Positions 7,007-13,804 of a stretch of DNA of 13,944 bases are shown here, piece after piece. Every line of letters starts with the position of its first letter. The first letter of the stretch is position 1. Source of the DNA: Candidatus Gastranaerophilales bacterium (GTDB lineage Bacteria > Cyanobacteriota > Vampirovibrionia > Gastranaerophilales > Gastranaerophilaceae); NCBI GenBank assembly GCA_947628355.1, contig CANQZO010000021.1:1-13944 (forward strand), written 5' to 3'. The notes below the pieces were generated by a model. It was given only the letters and a program-made list of their open reading frames with translations, did no database searches and was not told where the DNA came from. Made by a program: the position numbers and the translations under genes.

Positions 7007-8092
7007 ATGACTATTAAATACTGCCCTGAATGCGGTGCTAAAATTTCATCACAAGCAATCCAATGCCATTATTGCGGATATTATAATAATAATTTTCCGA
7101 TTGGAATTGATAACAAATATAATGATTTCAAATGGGAAATTTCTGATACCCAAAGTGATTTCATTTTTCCTATGTCTTTGGAACAAAACAATGAATTTAA
7201 TAAATTTTTTGGAACAGCGGAAAATCTTGAAAATCTTGCTCAAATAGCACCTTCTTTATATGAAGCAATTAAGTCTACGTTCAAAAATACCGAATATACT
7301 GTAGATTTAACAAAAGAAATACAACAAAAAATTAAAGACGGAACATACAAATTTATTATTGATAAATCAGGAAATATACTGGCTCAATTAAAAGATCAAA
7401 GCGGAAAGATTGTTCATAACTGCAGAATTTTAAAGGAAAATATACCTTTAAATTTATCGCCTGCCTTATGCAATTTGGCAATGCAGGTAACACTTGTCTC
7501 TATTGTAATAGAGATAAAAAAAGTTAAAGAACAAATTGCAAAATTAACAGAAAGTATACAAAAGGACAGATACGCGCTTGTGGATGCGGCTTTACAAAAT
7601 TTACAACAAGCTGAAGTAATTCATGATGCAAGAGTAAGAGAAATGCTTTTAATAAATACTTTAAATTTAGTAGAAGAAGCAAAATGCAAGCTATTCTTAT
7701 CTTATCCTGATGTAAATAATAAAGTTAATAAAAAAATAAATAATCCTTTTCATTCACAAACTAAAATTGATAAAAATAATCAAGATTTTTTTGAATGTTT
7801 ATATAAAATTTTTCAGTCTGTTTATATCAAGACAAAAATATATTGCTGGTTAGGTGAACAAGAAGCAGCTAAATTATTATTACATCAATTTAATGAATTT
7901 TTAACTAAATATGAAATTAATAAACAATCTTTATTAAAAATAAATTCACAGACTAATGAAAATTGGGAACCATTTGAAAATTTAATTAACAATTTTGATG
8001 AAAGTATAGAACGTATAAGAACAAAGATTTTAGATATACCTAAAAATAATTTATTATTATTGCCGGAACCAAAGGAGTATAAATATGACTAA
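7007..8092 (+). CDS. Zinc-ribbon protein of unknown function (361 aa)
   Basis: I do not recognise a named family. The N-terminus is a compact zinc ribbon, YCPECG at 5-10 and CHYCG at 20-24, with ligands Cys6, Cys9, Cys20 and Cys23. A low-complexity linker follows. A small beta-rich motif then appears around 110-141 (DGTYKFIIDKSGNILAQLKD and GKIVHNCRIL). A long helical part runs from about 150 to 232 (IVIEIKKVKEQIAKL, DRYALVDAALQNLQQAE, RVREMLLINTL), probably coiled-coil. There is no membrane helix or signal peptide. It begins with a weak ribosome site and overlaps the next small gene by 8 bases. The divergent position beside lemA and DUF3137 hints at a shared process, but no function should be assigned. 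Confidence 0.75.
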   Translation: MTIKYCPECGAKISSQAIQCHYCGYYNNNFPIGIDNKYNDFKWEISDTQSDFIFPMSLEQNNEFNKFFGTAENLENLAQIAPSLYEAIKSTFKNTEYTVDLTKEIQQKIKDGTYKFIIDKSGNILAQLKDQSGKIVHNCRILKENIPLNLSPALCNLAMQVTLVSIVIEIKKVKEQIAKLTESIQKDRYALVDAALQNLQQAEVIHDARVREMLLINTLNLVEEAKCKLFLSYPDVNNKVNKKINNPFHSQTKIDKNNQDFFECLYKIFQSVYIKTKIYCWLGEQEAAKLLLHQFNEFLTKYEINKQSLLKINSQTNENWEPFENLINNFDESIERIRTKILDIPKNNLLLLPEPKEYKYD

Positions 8093-8255
8093 AAAGTGCA
8101 AAAAGTGCGGAAAAGAAATTCCCGAAAACAGTAATAATGATTTATGTGAATGCTGCAGCCGAGGTGATAAGAAAAAGAATCTATTGTCTGCTTTTCTTTG
8201 GGGAGTTGTCGGTGTAGCTGTTTTTGTTGCAACAAAAGGCAAAAGAAGACTATAG
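8085..8255 (+). CDS. 56-aa zinc-ribbon and single-membrane-helix protein
   Basis: This short protein begins MTKKCKKCGKEIP and continues LCECCSRGDKKK, a Cys-x-x-Cys pair (Cys5, Cys8) and a C-x-CC cluster (Cys21, Cys23, Cys24) that together could form a small zinc ribbon. It ends in one hydrophobic helix (about 33-50, LLSAFLWGVVGVAVFVAT) and a basic tail. The ATG overlaps the stop of the zinc-ribbon gene before it by 8 bases, and AAAGGAG stands 7 bases upstream, a stronger ribosome site than that gene has. The topology is probably cytosolic zinc ribbon, membrane anchor, then a short positive tail. It may tether its neighbour or a partner to the membrane; this is inference. Function is unknown. 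Confidence 0.78.
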   Translation: MTKKCKKCGKEIPENSNNDLCECCSRGDKKKNLLSAFLWGVVGVAVFVATKGKRRL

Positions 8256-8259
8256 AATA

Positions 8260-8285
8260 AAAAAGCCCGCATTTGCGAGCTTTTT
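8260..8285. terminator. Shared terminator of the zinc-ribbon pair and fabI
   Basis: AAAAAGC (8260-8266) pairs with GCTTTTT (8279-8285). After one C/A mismatch, CGC pairs with GCG around an ATTT loop. Runs of T follow on both strands, so it can end the plus-strand pair and the converging fabI transcript. Confidence 0.8.
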
Positions 8286-8302
8286 AATATAAAAAATAAA
8301 AA

Positions 8303-9103
8303 TTATTGTCTTGTAACAAGGTCCATTTCTTCGGCAGAAGCATAAACGGCATGACATCCGCAATCAACGTGGATAACTTCACCCGTTACACCTGATGACA
8401 GGTCTGATAACAGATATAAAGCAGTTTTTCCGTCATCTTCCAAAGTTACATTTCTTTTTAAAGGAGCTTTTGCAACAGCAGCTTTAAGCATTTTACCAAA
8501 ACCGTCAATACCCGAAGCCGCAAGAGTTTTAACCGCACCTGATGATAAGCAGTTAACTCTTATACCGTATTTACCTAAGTTTTCAGCCAAGTATCTTGCA
8601 GATGCTTCAAGCGCAGCTTTTGCAACACCCATTATATTATAATTTGCAACAACTTTTTCTCCGCCTAAATATGTTAAAGCTAAGATTGAGCCGCCGTCTT
8701 TCATTAAAGGCTGAGCATTTCTTGCTAATGAAACAAGAGAATATGCACTTACCCCCATTGCTAAATCCCAGCCTGCTTTTGAAGTATTAACAAATTCGCC
8801 CGTTAAATCTTCTCTGTTTGCATAAGCTACGGCATGAACAACAAAGTCAATTTTTCCGTATACTTTTTCAAGTTCTTTAAATACAGCCTGTACTTCTTCT
8901 TCTTTTGTAACATCGCAGGACATAATTACTTTCGCATTCATTGATTCAGCTATCGGGCGGACTCTTTTTTCCATTACCTCACCTGCATAAGTAAATGCAA
9001 TTTCCGCACCTGCCTCAAATAATTGTTTTGCAATACCGTAAGCGATACCATGCGTATTTGATACACCAAAAATAACGCCTCGTTTACCTTCCATTAATTT
9101 CAT
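8303..9103 (-). CDS. fabI: Enoyl-[acyl-carrier-protein] reductase, FabI type
   Basis: FabI reduces trans-2-enoyl-ACP with NADH in the last step of each fatty-acid elongation round. The 266 residues (family about 255-265) form a Rossmann short-chain-dehydrogenase-like fold. The sequence shows the nucleotide loop GVSNTHGIAYGIA (13-25), CDVTKEEEV (63-71), HAVAYANREDLTGEF (90-104) and the active site Tyr145, Tyr155, Lys162 in LTYLGGEKVVANYNIMGVAK. These are followed by TLAASGI and the C-terminal GVTGEVIHVDCG. The YxxxxxxxxxYxxxxxxK spacing identifies FabI rather than FabG. In the loop a Gly stands where most homologues have Ser before IAYG. AAGGGGA precedes the ATG by about 7 bases. It has its own promoter, so it is not simply read through from the upstream DUF475 gene. 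Confidence 0.96.
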   Translation of the reverse strand: MKLMEGKRGVIFGVSNTHGIAYGIAKQLFEAGAEIAFTYAGEVMEKRVRPIAESMNAKVIMSCDVTKEEEVQAVFKELEKVYGKIDFVVHAVAYANREDLTGEFVNTSKAGWDLAMGVSAYSLVSLARNAQPLMKDGGSILALTYLGGEKVVANYNIMGVAKAALEASARYLAENLGKYGIRVNCLSSGAVKTLAASGIDGFGKMLKAAVAKAPLKRNVTLEDDGKTALYLLSDLSSGVTGEVIHVDCGCHAVYASAEEMDLVTRQ

Positions 9104-9132
9104 ATAATATCCCCTTTTTTTACTATGTATTA

Positions 9133-9161
9133 ATTTTACAATTAATATTCCGCTTTTTCAA
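9133..9161 (-). promoter_or_regulatory. fabI promoter
   Basis: On the minus strand TTGAAA (9161-9156) and TAAAAT (9138-9133) are 17 bases apart, each five of six to the sigma70 consensus. The start point near 9126 leaves a leader of about 22 bases with AAGGGGA. No palindromic FabT- or FapR-like operator is evident. Confidence 0.65.
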
Positions 9162-10208
9162 TTATGTATCTTTTTTTGAACTTAATTTTTTATTATGAAC
9201 AATTGATGATATAAATGCGGCAGAAACAATCACCAATCCTACTCCGCCTGTTATAACTTCGGGAATTTCAGCCCTTGTACTTATGTACATTATTACTGCA
9301 AGAAACCCGATTGCCCAGTGCGCGCCATGCTCCAAATACAAATACTGTTTTAATGTTTTCATATCCACCATAAATATGGTTAATGACCTTACAAACATAG
9401 CGCCTATAGCAAGACCGATTGATATTATAATTATATCTTTACTAATGGCAAATGAGCCCAAAACTCCGTCAAGCGAAAATGAAGCATCTATTAATTCCAA
9501 ATATAAGAAACCTATAAATCCGAGCTTTGCCGTTCCGCCCATTATTGCAGCTTTTCGCTCCGCAATAAGCTCTAAAAAATTACTTACACTATCTATAACA
9601 AGATACAAAACAATCCCCGTAAAACCTGCCATTATAACAGATAATTTTTGTTCTTCGGGAATAAATTTCTGTAATACCATTAACGATATCATTGATAACA
9701 CAACATCAATATATTTTATACAGTTTAACTTCAACATCGGAGCTTCTATACAGCTAATCCAGTGGCAATCTTTTTCTTTATTAAAGAAATACGAAAAGAA
9801 TATCATCATTAAAAAAGCACCGCCGAAAGTCACTAAAGGAGCATGAACCTCATGAAGATAATAAGCATACTTATCAACATCATATAATGCAAGCATTGTT
9901 ACCGCATATATAGTTAATCCCGAAAAAAGTGCAACAACAATTATAGGGAACAAAAATCTCATCCCAAAAACCGCAATTGCTATGCCCCAGGTTAAAAATC
10001 TGTGGCGCCATTTATCATCCATTTTTTCGAGTTTCATCGCATTAATTACAGCATTATCAAATGAGAGCGTAACTTCCAATATTGAAAGAAAAATAACAAC
10101 AAACAAAGCAAGAAATCCGCTGCCTTGGTGGACATGCTCTGCCCAAAGATAACCCGCAATAAGCCCGACAATCGTTACAAACAATGAACCTTTAAAATAT
10201 TTAAACAT
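9162..10208 (-). CDS. DUF475 (TerC-like) integral membrane protein
   Basis: The 348-residue polytopic protein has about eight to nine hydrophobic segments and two pseudo-repeated acidic motifs typical of TerC-like proteins: ILEVTLSFDNAVINA (43-57) and ELIDASFSLDGVLGSFAI (238-255). WRHRFLTWGI, FGMRFLFP, FGGAFLMMIFF and GAMFVRSLTIFM with YLEHGAHWAIG further match DUF475. Related TerC and Alx proteins move metal ions, mainly manganese; for DUF475 itself no substrate is established. An ATG at 10229 would add seven residues but has no ribosome site. The ATG at 10208 follows AAGGAAA at the right distance and gives the usual family start MFKYF. It lies between fba and fabI, separated from fba by a terminator. 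Confidence 0.88.
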   Translation of the reverse strand: MFKYFKGSLFVTIVGLIAGYLWAEHVHQGSGFLALFVVIFLSILEVTLSFDNAVINAMKLEKMDDKWRHRFLTWGIAIAVFGMRFLFPIIVVALFSGLTIYAVTMLALYDVDKYAYYLHEVHAPLVTFGGAFLMMIFFSYFFNKEKDCHWISCIEAPMLKLNCIKYIDVVLSMISLMVLQKFIPEEQKLSVIMAGFTGIVLYLVIDSVSNFLELIAERKAAIMGGTAKLGFIGFLYLELIDASFSLDGVLGSFAISKDIIIISIGLAIGAMFVRSLTIFMVDMKTLKQYLYLEHGAHWAIGFLAVIMYISTRAEIPEVITGGVGLVIVSAAFISSIVHNKKLSSKKDT

Positions 10209-10213
10209 TATAA

Positions 10214-10220
10214 TTTCCTT
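10214..10220 (-). promoter_or_regulatory. Ribosome-binding site deciding the DUF475 start
   Basis: AAGGAAA on the minus strand lies 5 bases before the ATG at 10208. The alternative ATG at 10229 has only A/T sequence upstream and overlaps a TATAAT box (10231-10226), so the downstream ATG is favoured. Confidence 0.65.
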
Positions 10221-10235
10221 TTTCTTCATTATATA

Positions 10236-10276
10236 AAAAAATAGGATAAAGATGTCATATCTTTACCCTATTTTTT
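10236..10276. terminator. fba terminator
   Basis: AAAAAATAGG (10236-10245) and TAAAGAT (10247-10253) pair with ATCTTTA (10259-10265) and CCTATTTTTT (10267-10276). There is one A/C mismatch and a GTCAT loop. It lies 18 bases past the fba stop. In the minus direction a T-tract follows, and this runs straight into the possible -10 of the DUF475 gene. Confidence 0.85.
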
Positions 10277-10293
10277 ATTGTTTTGAAAAATTA

Positions 10294-11253
10294 TTAGTCT
10301 TTAGCGTGGCCTGCAGTACCTAATACATCTCTCATTTTATGCATAACCATTTCTTTAACTGCTGTTCTTCCCGGTCCCATATATTCACGCGGGTCAAATT
10401 TTTCGGGATGTTCAATAAAGAATTCTCTTATTGTTGAAGTCATTGCTAATCTTAAATCGGTATCTATATTAATTTTAGCGACACCGTGTTTAGAAGCATA
10501 GTTAAGCATTTCTTCGGGAACGCCTTGAGCATCAGGCAAATTACCGCCGAATTTGTTGCATTTTTCAACAAATGCTTTCGGAACTGAAGATGAACCGTGT
10601 AATACTAACGGATAATCAAATCCTACAACATCATTAACTGCTTTTTTAATTTGAGCCAATCTTTCAAAATCAAGTTTAGCTTCGCCTTTAAATTTATAAG
10701 CACCGTGTGAAGTACCTATTGCAACTGCTAAAGAGTCGCAGCCCGTTTCTTTAACAAATCTTGCTGCTTCAGCGGGGTCTGTATATGTAGAATCAGCACT
10801 GTGAACTTTAACATCATCTTCAACGCCTGCTAATTTACCAAGCTCAGCTTCAACAGAAATACCTCTTTGATGAGCATATTCAACAACTTGTTTTGTTAAT
10901 TTAATGTTTTCTTCAAGCGGGAATCTTGAACCGTCTATCATTACGGATGAGAAACCGCCATCTATACATGCTTTACAAATTTCAAAATCAGCACCGTGGT
11001 CTAAGTGAAGTGCAATCGGAACTGTTGTTGTAGCAAGTGCTGCTTCAACCAATTTAATTAAATATGTTTGATTAGCATATTTTCTTGCACCTGCAGAAAC
11101 CTGCAAAATAATAGGCGACTGAGTTTCTTCTGCTGCTTCAGCAATACCTTGCAATATTTCCATATTGTTTACATTGTAAGCACCAATAGCATAACCGCCT
11201 TTAAGTGCTTTTTTGAACATTTCTCCGGTACCAACTAACTTTCTTTCGCTCAT
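10294..11253 (-). CDS. fba: Class II fructose-1,6-bisphosphate aldolase
   Basis: This zinc-dependent enzyme cleaves or forms fructose-1,6-bisphosphate from dihydroxyacetone phosphate and glyceraldehyde-3-phosphate in glycolysis and gluconeogenesis. The 319 residues contain the class II landmarks in order: GAYNVNNMEILQ (24-35), ALHLDHG with catalytic Asp85 and zinc ligand His86, SVMIDGS (103-109), VEAELG (134-139), GTSHGAYK with His183, LHGSS with zinc ligand His219, and GVAKINIDTDLR (257-268). Length and the long insert around GGNLPDAQGVPEEM fit the class IIB group, as in Helicobacter or Thermus, better than E. coli FbaA. A GAGGAG ribosome site precedes the ATG. Transcription ends at the hairpin just downstream. 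I found no convincing promoter boxes in the A/T-rich leader. Confidence 0.96.
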   Translation of the reverse strand: MSERKLVGTGEMFKKALKGGYAIGAYNVNNMEILQGIAEAAEETQSPIILQVSAGARKYANQTYLIKLVEAALATTTVPIALHLDHGADFEICKACIDGGFSSVMIDGSRFPLEENIKLTKQVVEYAHQRGISVEAELGKLAGVEDDVKVHSADSTYTDPAEAARFVKETGCDSLAVAIGTSHGAYKFKGEAKLDFERLAQIKKAVNDVVGFDYPLVLHGSSSVPKAFVEKCNKFGGNLPDAQGVPEEMLNYASKHGVAKINIDTDLRLAMTSTIREFFIEHPEKFDPREYMGPGRTAVKEMVMHKMRDVLGTAGHAKD

Positions 11254-11364
11254 GTTTTTCTCCTCATATTTTACGAAATTACATTGTATAACTTACCTCA
11301 AAAAAAAAATCATTACAACAGTTAACAAATTTTGAATATCGGGTATTCTATATAAAGAGTATAA

Positions 11365-11393
11365 TTGCAAGAATTAAAAAAAAATGTTACAAT
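11365..11393 (+). promoter_or_regulatory. Promoter of the YtxH-DUF948-YtxH operon
   Basis: TTGCAA (11365-11370) and TACAAT (11388-11393) are 17 bases apart. The leader would be about 26 bases, ending in a GGAGG ribosome site. A second TATAAT lies at 11360-11365 with no good -35 at the usual distance and overlaps the first base of the TTGCAA box. Confidence 0.55.
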
Positions 11394-11416
11394 TTGAAGC
11401 AAAAGTCAAAGTGAAT

Positions 11417-11421
11417 GGAGG
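11417..11421 (+). promoter_or_regulatory. Ribosome-binding site deciding the first YtxH start
   Basis: GGAGG lies 5 bases before the ATG at 11427. The in-frame ATG at 11415 would place this site inside the coding region and has no ribosome site of its own, so the downstream ATG is chosen. Confidence 0.8.
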
Positions 11422-11426
11422 ACAAA

Positions 11427-11738
11427 ATGTCAAAAGAAGACAGCTCAATCAGTTTTGGAGTCGGTTTACTGCTTGGTGTTGTAGGCGGTGTTATTGCTGC
11501 GGTTTTATATGCACCAAAATCAGGTGAAGAAACCAGAAAAGATGTTGAAAACGTTATTACAGACCTTGCACAAAAATACACTCCGGAAATTAAGGAGGCT
11601 AAAAGGCAGGCTTTAACATCTATTGACGTTATGAGATACCGTTTAGAACAGCAGTATAATAAAATCAACGAAACCATTAGAGCTAAACAAATAGCAAAAG
11701 CCAAACAAAAAGAAACTAATGATTTTGAATGTAACTAG
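11427..11738 (+). CDS. YtxH-domain protein 1
   Basis: The 103-residue protein starts with a short acidic segment. It then has one glycine-rich membrane helix (about 10-29) running into the YtxH signature LYAPKSGEETRKDVENVI (about 28-45), where APKSGEETR is diagnostic. The remainder is a charged amphipathic helix (ITDLAQKYTPEIKEAKRQAL onward), likely coiled-coil. YtxH proteins are small envelope or stress-associated proteins without a known activity; in Bacillus, ytxH sits in an operon with a DUF948 gene (ytxG), the same pairing found here. The stop is 9 bases before the DUF948 gene, whose ribosome site overlaps this stop codon, so expression is coupled. Confidence 0.85.
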   Translation: MSKEDSSISFGVGLLLGVVGGVIAAVLYAPKSGEETRKDVENVITDLAQKYTPEIKEAKRQALTSIDVMRYRLEQQYNKINETIRAKQIAKAKQKETNDFECN

Positions 11739-11747
11739 GAGTTTTAT

Positions 11748-12110
11748 ATGTCAATTACACTCGAATGTATATTAGCTGTTTTATTTATCGTAATAATAAT
11801 AGTTTTAGTCATTTTAACGGTAAATCTGGTAAGATTTCTGAAAGAAACGACGCTTACAATGACAAGTATCAGAGAACTTACCGATATGGCGAAAACCGAA
11901 ATGAAACCGGCACTAAAATCAATAAACGAAGTATTATCAGCGGTAAATAACATGTCGAAAGCGACAAATAAACAGTTTGATACCGTAAAAAAAATATTAA
12001 CAACACTGCTGGGCGCATCTTGCGTAGCATTCAGCAATGCAAAAAGCAAATGCGGTTTTTTCAGCGGGTTAATAAGCGGATTTAATTTATTCAGAAAAAA
12101 AAGGAGATAA
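11748..12110 (+). CDS. DUF948 (YtxG-like) membrane protein
   Basis: The 120-residue protein has an N-terminal membrane helix (about 7-28, Ile/Val/Leu-rich). An amphipathic Thr/Ser/Met-rich helical region with a heptad-like pattern follows (LVRFLKETTLTMTSIRELTD, then ALKSINEVLSAVNNMSK). It ends in a small hydrophobic, basic tail (GLISGFNLFRKKRR). A single helix followed by this chemoreceptor-like coiled region is characteristic of DUF948 proteins such as Bacillus YtxG. Function is unknown. TAGGAG supplies the ribosome site across the preceding stop codon, and an AAAAGGAG site for the next gene lies in its own last codons. It is the middle gene of a three-gene operon between two YtxH genes. Confidence 0.75.
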   Translation: MSITLECILAVLFIVIIIVLVILTVNLVRFLKETTLTMTSIRELTDMAKTEMKPALKSINEVLSAVNNMSKATNKQFDTVKKILTTLLGASCVAFSNAKSKCGFFSGLISGFNLFRKKRR

Positions 12111-12113
12111 AAA

Positions 12114-12383
12114 ATGTCAGTAGGCAGATTTATAGCAGGTTTTGCAATAGGCAGCATAGTAGGCGGTTTAATTGGTGTTTTGCTTGCACCGCAATCAGGT
12201 GAAGAAACACGTGAAAAATTAGCCGATAAATCAAAAGAAATTTGTGAAAAAGCTCATGATGCAGTTTCGGAAATACAAACTAAAGCCGACGGAATTGTAA
12301 GTGATATGCAGACTAAAGGCGATGAGCTGATTTCTAAACTTCAAGAAGTAATTAACAAACATAAAAATACTGAAGAAGCATAA
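12114..12383 (+). CDS. YtxH-domain protein 2
   Basis: At 89 residues this is a shorter paralogue of the first YtxH protein. It has a glycine-rich helix (about 4-26, IAGFAIGSIVGGLIGVLL), then LAPQSGEETREKLADKSKEI, the same A-P-x-SGEETR core. An amphipathic helix follows that repeats the phrase IQTKADGIVSDMQTKGDELI, an internal near-duplication of about 11 residues consistent with a coiled coil. The start is 3 bases after the DUF948 stop, with AAAGGAG in that gene's end. The two YtxH proteins flank DUF948 and may assemble with it at the membrane; this is inference. A terminator follows directly. Confidence 0.85.
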   Translation: MSVGRFIAGFAIGSIVGGLIGVLLAPQSGEETREKLADKSKEICEKAHDAVSEIQTKADGIVSDMQTKGDELISKLQEVINKHKNTEEA

Positions 12384-12401
12384 ATTTCAAAATAAAAAAT
12401 T

Positions 12402-12431
12402 AAAAAAGTCCGATAAATTTCGGGCTTTTTT
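12402..12431 (+). terminator. Terminator of the YtxH operon
   Basis: AAAAAAGTCCGA (12402-12413) pairs with TCGGGCTTTTTT (12420-12431), with one G-U wobble and a loop of TAAATT. The T-tract continues one more base. It separates the YtxH operon from pgi. Confidence 0.85.
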
Positions 12432-12433
12432 TA

Positions 12434-12462
12434 TTGCAATTGTTTTTCATTCATAAGATAAT
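12434..12462 (+). promoter_or_regulatory. pgi promoter
   Basis: TTGCAA (12434-12439) and GATAAT (12457-12462) are 17 bases apart, starting right after the preceding terminator. The leader would be about 29 bases and ends with an AGAGGA ribosome site 7-8 bases before the ATG. Confidence 0.6.
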
Positions 12463-12497
12463 ATTCTTGTAATAAGTAATAAAAAGAGGATTTTACA

Positions 12498-13733
12498 ATG
12501 ACAGAAACAACAGTATCCGAAGTAGTTTTAAAGGTAGATAAGTCAAACTTTGAAAAATACTCAATTAACGCTAAACAGGCAGTTGAAACAATAAAAGAAC
12601 GTGCAGGGGTGCAAGGTCAATTTTTAAATTGGATTAAAGTATTACCCGAAAATCAATTAAATACTATCGATAATCTTTATGACATGGCAGAAAAAGCAAA
12701 AGATAATAAATATACCGATTTAGCAATTTTAGGTATAGGCGGGTCCCGTCATACAACCGAATCTTTAATAAGAATGATTGGAAAAGAATCTAATGTTCAC
12801 TTTTATTCCTCTGTAGACGGTGAAAGTTTCAGAAGATTTATAAATACTCTGGATTTATCAAAAACACAATTTCTTGTAGTATCAAAATCGGGCGGAACAA
12901 TAGAAACAACCGTTGCTTACGAAAATGCAAAAAAAGTAATGCAGGAATTTTTAGAACGTGAGGATGTTTCAGACAGATTTATTGCTATGACCGATGTATC
13001 TGCGGAAAAAAGCAATTTAAGAAGAATGGTAAATGCAGGTGATATAAAATTATCAGGCTTCGTTCATGATGATGTGGGCGGCAGATTTTCAATTTTTGAC
13101 GATGCAACAATATTTACTCTTGCTTTTGCCGGAGTCCCAAAAGATGATGTAATAGCTATGTTAAACGCTTCACTTCAAGCTCAAAACGAATACTTAAGTG
13201 CTGATATTAACCACAATATTGCATTGCAACAAGCTATATTTAATGTTAATTCAAGATTAAACGGAAAACAAAAACACTTTATAGAATACTTTGGCGATGC
13301 ATTTTTAGGTACTACTTTATGGGAAAAACAATTAAAAAATGAATCGTTAAAAGCAAGAATTTCTACCGATACAAATGTAGGTCCGGGGTATCTTCACTAC
13401 AATGCCGAAGCCGATTTAGACAGCGCAAATACAGACTCTTTCTTTACTTTTGTATATGTAACTCCGCAGGAGAAAGTAACAAAAGCTGTATTAACCGGAG
13501 TTATAAGCGCATACTCAAATATGCACCCGGTATCTGTTGTTGAGTTAAAAGATTTATCTCTTACAACTCTTGCTAAATTTATTGAATTTAAACACTTTGA
13601 AACACTGTATACAGGAAACATATTAAGACAAATCGACGGAGATATAACTCCTAACGATTGTGCCCTTCCCGAAGTATTGCAGCCAAATGTTGAAATATAT
13701 AAAAAAGAAGTAAGAAAAGCTATGGCACAATAG
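12498..13733 (+). CDS. pgi: Glucose-6-phosphate isomerase (short, divergent)
   Basis: PGI interconverts glucose-6-phosphate and fructose-6-phosphate in the cytoplasm. The protein has the two SIS-type domains: AILGIGGSRHTTESL (76-90), VVSKSGGTIETTVAYENAKK (127-146) with the phosphate-binding SGGTIET, and the PGI signature DDVGGRFSIF (191-200). WEKQLKNES holds the likely catalytic Glu282. A His at 300 in GYLHYNAEADLD probably equals the His of TDQHSQ in other short PGIs. Lys402 in LQPNVEIYKKEV matches the C-terminal lysine of QPGVEAYK. At 411 residues it is shorter than Bacillus (about 450) and much shorter than E. coli (549). The GK-rich block after the catalytic Glu is replaced by a different sequence. 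No other SIS-family enzyme fits better, but activity is not proven. Confidence 0.9.
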   Translation: MTETTVSEVVLKVDKSNFEKYSINAKQAVETIKERAGVQGQFLNWIKVLPENQLNTIDNLYDMAEKAKDNKYTDLAILGIGGSRHTTESLIRMIGKESNVHFYSSVDGESFRRFINTLDLSKTQFLVVSKSGGTIETTVAYENAKKVMQEFLEREDVSDRFIAMTDVSAEKSNLRRMVNAGDIKLSGFVHDDVGGRFSIFDDATIFTLAFAGVPKDDVIAMLNASLQAQNEYLSADINHNIALQQAIFNVNSRLNGKQKHFIEYFGDAFLGTTLWEKQLKNESLKARISTDTNVGPGYLHYNAEADLDSANTDSFFTFVYVTPQEKVTKAVLTGVISAYSNMHPVSVVELKDLSLTTLAKFIEFKHFETLYTGNILRQIDGDITPNDCALPEVLQPNVEIYKKEVRKAMAQ

Positions 13734-13749
13734 CATTTCATTACATACT

Positions 13750-13780
13750 AAAAAGAGGAAACAAATTGTTTCCTCTTTTT
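13750..13780. terminator. Terminator between pgi and the right-edge gene
   Basis: AAAAAGAGGAAAC (13750-13762) pairs perfectly with GTTTCCTCTTTTT (13768-13780) around an AAATT loop, 13 bp in all. T-runs on both sides allow it to end pgi and the converging minus-strand gene. Confidence 0.9.
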
Positions 13781-13804
13781 TTATATTTTTTGTTACTTTG
13801 TTTA

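Noticed and set aside
8057..8272. A minus-strand frame covering the small zinc-ribbon gene
   Set aside because: It spans the terminator and has low-complexity composition. The plus-strand 56-aa gene has a strong ribosome site and a Cys-cluster pattern.
9283..9846. A long plus-strand open frame opposite the DUF475 gene
   Set aside because: It lies wholly antisense to a clear membrane-protein gene with family motifs. Its length reflects low stop density in the complement of hydrophobic codons, and it has no ribosome site.
11744..12157. A minus-strand open frame across the DUF948 gene
   Set aside because: It is antisense to the YtxH/DUF948 operon, which has linked ribosome sites and recognised families. 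No start signal is visible for the antisense frame.
12498..13733. Loss of the catalytic His in Pgi (His replaced by Asp in ADLDS)
   Set aside because: An alignment to the shorter PGI type (TDQHSQ...FFTF) places His300 at the catalytic position with a one-residue shift, so true loss is not supported.
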